From assembly GCA_004794655.1 (NCBI GenBank), contig SMMW01000179.1, positions 1,134,746 to 1,198,745 of the forward strand: a stretch of DNA of 64,000 nucleotides, in the 5' to 3' direction. This DNA comes from Marisa cornuarietis. Its lineage: Eukaryota; Mollusca; Gastropoda; Architaenioglossa; Ampullariidae. Under the pieces are notes generated by a model. The model was given only the letters and a program-made list of their open reading frames with translations. It searched no databases and was not told the DNA's origin. Positions 59,789 to 64,000 of this stretch are shown one piece after another (the first letter of the stretch is position 1; every line of letters starts with the position of its first letter). A program made the translations under genes and the position numbers.

Positions 59789-62700
59789 GTACGAGACGGT
59801 TGCTAAATACACGACTACATTTCCACACACTCACATCTCCAGCGAGTATCAGCTGTGGCCACTTCTTCCTTTCCATGTTTTCCATTTTCTTTCCACGGTA
59901 AATTAAATCTAACACTTTTTTTCCTTTCTAGTTGAAAAAATATCTCTTACATAACCCTTTCTTTTTTTCTCCTTTCTGGGCGGTTTTTTGTTTGCTTATT
60001 TTGTTTTGTTTTTATGATATTTTGGCTTTTTTTATCATTTTGTGACCTTCGTGCTCAAAGGGATGTCACTGAGATTTATGTTCCACTGACCTCACATGGA
60101 CATTGTACCGAAAGACGAGGTGTGCTTGAAGACCTGCAATGGGTGTAGAAGGGCGCGCAGCAGGCTGGCACTGGCACTGGCACTGCTATGTCAGTCGCAA
60201 TGGGAGGATTAACGGGAACACACTATGGTTGTAAGAGGCTTTTCACACACACACACACACACACACATCGTTGAGCGTTGACCGTGGCAGATTTATATGA
60301 TGACAAAAATATAAGACATTGGACACAGCGTGTGTTATAAAGGCCTTAGAGCAGTGGGGTTACGGGTAGGTGACATGACATGTCCGGTCAATGGTGGCCG
60401 GAGGGTTGGCGTGTCCGTTGCCCGGGCCCAGACAGGTGAGAAGTGTGCTGGCTGTTTCTGTCCACGTGTTTGAACCTCGGTCTCTGGTCACTGGACCAGC
60501 TGTCTGACGGGTGTGCGTCTCCTCGATCGTCCTAGCAAGTAGGGTTGTATGAAATGTCCTGCTGTAAATAACTTGTGGTCTTGCACCTGCCACCTAGAGG
60601 TTGCAGGCTTGCAGCTGAGGAATTAAAACAATCAGTTGAAGAAATACAGCTGTCGTTTGAGGAGCTCAAGCGGTCAGTTGAGAGATGCTTGATCATCTCC
60701 AGCAGTCTGTGACGATTGCCACAACACTCGAGCTTGCTGGTGGTGGCGATCCGGCCAGACACCGAGCGCCACCATACAATTGAGATCACTCGAAATTCTG
60801 TCAGGAACATCAATCTTGCTGCTCCTATCGTTTGCCGTTGTCAGGACGAGAAGGAAAGGCTGGGAAGGTAAGGGGAGACAAAGGACAAGGACAAGGGGAT
60901 GTGGGACTGTTTGGAGTTCGTTGCCACTTGATTCGTGAACCAATCTACGTGCTGAATTTTCCTTGACTCCATGGACCTGCGCGACCCAGTCTGTCAACGC
61001 TTCCTCTTCAGGACGGCAGCCTAGCAGTGATGTGGCTGCCCAGACTACAGCTTGAGTAAATCCTCAGCTGTTGCAGTTCGTCTCTTTGGAGAGAGGAAGA
61101 GATGGGAAGTGGCGGGGCTAAAGGGATTTGTTCCCAACTTGCTCAGACTGCCCGTCATCTCGATTCGCCTGGAATAGTCGTCCCTCTCAGTGGTGTTGGC
61201 TTGTTTGACCTGTCCTTCCGAGGACGCCGACAAAAATGAGGCTAAACCACCACCACCACCACCACCACTACCTCCCCTAAGCGGCCTGGTGTTTACATGC
61301 ACCTTACCTTCGCTCCCGACACTCGGCTGTCAACAAAAAAAAAAAAAGTCTCGGAGCCCTTGGCAGCGTGAGCACCGAGCTGCACCGACATTAGCGCCCC
61401 CTAGTGGCAGAGTAATGTTTGGCGTGTCCATCACCAGCCGCCCGAGGGCGCGGACCCCGGAGACGGAGGAGCGAATGTTGCCCCCCTTAGTTGCTGGACG
61501 GGTGTTTGACTTGTTCATCACCAGTCACGTGGGGAGCGCGGACCCCTGGGAGACGGAGGAGCAATGAGATGTGCGCCGAGTGCTTGTGCTGCCCCTGACT
61601 GTTTTTCTTCCTTTTTTTTTTTTGTCATCACACGACCGCCCCTTGGAGAGCATCGTAATCCCCAAACTTGACACCATTGTGTGAAGATCAAGGCGGGCTG
61701 ATCTCTGCGGCCAAATGTCTCTCTCTCTCTATCTCTTCGTATGTGCGCGTGCGTGTGTGCGTGCACACGCGGTCCTTCTCTGGATGAAGAGTCTGTTGGA
61801 AGGAACAGCCAGACGGTCAGATAAGTGTAGAGGTATTTCAATGCCTGAGACAGGGTGGGAGCAGTTGTGAGACCAGTGTCAGCTCCACAAGAAGCAGACG
61901 TTTAACTAAACTCCTATGACACGATGTTACACAAGCTCACCAGACAAACCTCACCACCCCGTCCCCACCCCATCCCTTCACCTCCTTTCTCACCCACCAC
62001 CATTTTCCATCCGCCCTACTTCTGTTGCAGTCAGGTTGGTAAGAGACCATAACCTGTAAAGTGAAAGAGGTTTGAGCACATACACAGGCCATAAAGGCGT
62101 ACATGGACGACAGACGAAGAAAGCAGCTGGTGGTTAGAACTGTATGAAAGGAAATGTTTATTGCCCCTCGCACTGCTTGCCGGTCTCCACTACGGAACCG
62201 TTGCCGGCGAGTAGAAGATCTAAGCGACAGGTTTGCTGGTAAAGTCAAGTTCAGTGGGGGGGGGGGGGGTCAGCGAGACCGACGATGCTGCCGAGGAAAC
62301 AAGTTTATTTACGGAAGCAGGTGTTGTTTGTGAAATGGTAAACACTGATGTTTTGCTGCGGAATATGGTTCTCGGGGTCGCGAGGGCAGTGTTGGGCGTT
62401 GTTTGGTGGAGGAGACATGGGAAGATGTTTGTTTGCAATTCGCTTATAACAGCTTGTGAATATTGTACGACGATGTCTGGACTGTGCAGATAACGGGAAA
62501 GGTTAGTGGGGAGGGGAGACATGTTGGAAGCTAATATAAAGGCAAAGTTTAGCTGTTTTAATCCAGCAAACCGTGAAGTCAGAACAAAGCAAAAGAGGGA
62601 TGGGAGGAGAGAGAATAGTTTAGCAACCAGGTGCTTTATAAACGGTAGCGCACAAGCCATGGCGGGTTAGGTTTGAAGTTAGGTTGGGGACGAAGGTTAA

Positions 62701-62986
62701 TGCTGCTAGAAATCTCCATCCAAGTCCTCACTGCTCTAAGAGAGGAAAGTTGGAATGATTCGCTTTCCCTTCTCCCCCTGTTGCCGATTGTTGCCTAGAC
62801 GGGAGGGGAGAAGAAGGAATGTGGCCGTCGGATGACCAGCCACTCGCTCAGGGGAGAGCTTTTGGCAAATTCACAGTAACATCATGATCTTGTTAGTGAA
62901 GAGTGCAATCACCTTCAGGAAGTTAAAAGGAAAACTGGAAATGTTTCCACCAAAATACCTGGAAAGAAGGTCTTTTGACCACTGAA
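59789..62986 (+). other. PSMD1 intron after exon C (partial); no gene seen
   Basis: Begins at the GTACGAG donor of the third exon and runs beyond the window. It contains T-rich sequence (59910-60050), a (CA)n run (60245-60269), an A-run and a 14-base G run (62256-62269). No segment resembling the next PSMD1 exon was found by reading, so the intron is at least 4.2 kb including the tandem array that follows. Confidence 0.75.
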
Positions 62987-64000
62987 GGACTGTCGGGAAG
63001 GAGAGAGAGAGGTGTGTAGGACTGTCGGGGAGGAGAGAGAGAGGTGTGTGTTGAAGGACTGTCGGGGAGGAGAGAGAGAGAGGTGTGTGTAGAAGGACTG
63101 TCGGGAAGGAGAGAGAGAGGTGTGTAGGACTGTCGGGGAGGAGAGAGAGAGGTGTGTAGAAGGACTGTCGGGGAGGAGAGAGAGAGAGGTGTGTGTTGAA
63201 GGACTGTCGGGGAGGAGAGAGAGAGAGGTGTGTGTTGAAGGACTGTCGGGGAGGAGAGAGAGAGAGGTGTGTAGGACTGTCGGGGAGGAGAGAGAGAGAG
63301 GTGTGTAGGACTGTCGGGGAGGAGAGAGAGAGAGGTGTGTAGGACTGTCGGGGAGGAGAGAGAGAGAGGTGTGTGTTGAAGGACTGTCGGGGAGGAGAGA
63401 GAGAGAGGTGTGTGTTGAAGGACTGTCGGGGAGGAGAGAGAGAGAGGTGTGTAGGACTGTCGGGGAGGAGAGAGAGAGAGGTGTGTGTTGAAGCACTGTC
63501 GGGGAGGAGAGAGAGAGAGGTGTGTGTTGAAGGACTGTCGGGGAGGAGAGAGAGAGAGGTGTGTGTTGAAGGACTGTCGGGGAGGAGAGAGAGAGAGGTG
63601 TGTAGGACTGTCGGGGAGGAGAGAGAGAGAGGTGTGTAGGACTGTCAGGGGAGGAGAGAAAAGAGGTGTAGGACTGTCGGGGAGGAGAGAGAGAGAGGTG
63701 TGTAGGACTGTCGGGGAGGAGAGAGAGAGAGAGAGGTGTGTAGGACTGTCGGGGAGGAGAGAGAGAGGTGTGTAGAAGGACTGTCGGGGAGAGAGAGAGA
63801 GAGGTGTGTAGGACTGTCGGGGAGGAGAGAGAGAGAGGTGTGTGTTGAAGGACTGTCGGGGAGGAGAGAGAGAGAGGTGTGTGTTGAAGGACTGTCGGGG
63901 AGGAGAGAGAGAGAGGTGTGTAGGACTGTCGGGGAGGAGAGAGAGAGAGGTGTGTAGGACTGTCGGGGAGGAGAGAGAGAGAGGTGTGTAGGACTGTCGG
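62987..64000. repeat. 34/39-bp purine-rich tandem array, ~29 copies, open at right edge
   Basis: Each unit starts GGACTGTCGGGGAGGAGAGA and ends GAGGTGTGTA (about 34 bp) or GAGGTGTGTGTTGAA (39 bp). Short and long units alternate irregularly. The strand is strongly purine-rich. The array continues to the last base, so its true size is unknown. Open frames on both strands are repeat by-products. Confidence 0.97.

Noticed and set aside
62915..63496. Ser/Leu/Pro-rich antisense frame of 193 codons
   Set aside because: Translation of the 34/39-bp purine-rich array; unit length is variable and frames shift.

Overview
This is a window of animal nuclear DNA, most likely from a mollusc and perhaps a gastropod. 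The animal call rests on GT-AG introns of many kilobases, an intron-split 26S proteasome subunit gene, tRNA-derived SINEs, decayed LINE 3' ends, very abundant (CA)n/(GT)n and (GA)n microsatellites, several minisatellites and a spliceosomal gene style. The mollusc call is an inference from the look of the repeats. There are no operons, prokaryotic signals, CRISPR arrays, rRNA genes or convincing intact tRNA genes.

The only protein-coding gene I can support is PSMD1 (Rpn2), a non-ATPase subunit of the 19S regulatory particle of the 26S proteasome, on the + strand. Three consecutive internal exons are present: 32790-32904, 55863-55979 and 59686-59788. They encode about 112 contiguous residues of the proteasome/cyclosome (PC) repeat domain, one PC repeat per exon. 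The introns between them are about 23.0 kb and 3.7 kb. The preceding exon was not found in the 32.8 kb upstream. The following exon was not found in the last 4.2 kb.

Everything else reads as intron or flanking DNA shaped by repeats. From left to right: a 63-bp tandem repeat (163-468); a LINE relic on the - strand (6104-6600); a tRNA-derived SINE (6809-6990); a 265-bp TIR-bounded MITE (17407-17671); a minus-strand SINE with good A and B boxes (18668-18822); an inverted-repeat pair (19143-19229 and 21299-21386) bracketing a LINE 3' end (20980-21258); a ~91-bp three-unit array whose third unit is split by a 2.34-kb AT-rich TIR element (21574-23912); a 151-bp x3 repeat (28176-28627); a 54-bp x8 array with two TGACGT motifs per unit (36450-36882); a second copy of the LINE family, + strand (45497-46096); a second copy of the first SINE (48141-48318); a 41-bp array followed by a 45-bp x32 minisatellite inside the short PSMD1 intron (56292-57992); and a purine-rich 34/39-bp array that runs off the right end (62987-64000).

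Most long open frames here are chance products of simple repeats or of tandem repeats whose period is a multiple of three. They are not annotated as genes. The most distinctive finding is the AT-rich TIR element, because the two neighbouring repeat units preserve the uninterrupted target sequence and so fix its boundaries to about one base.
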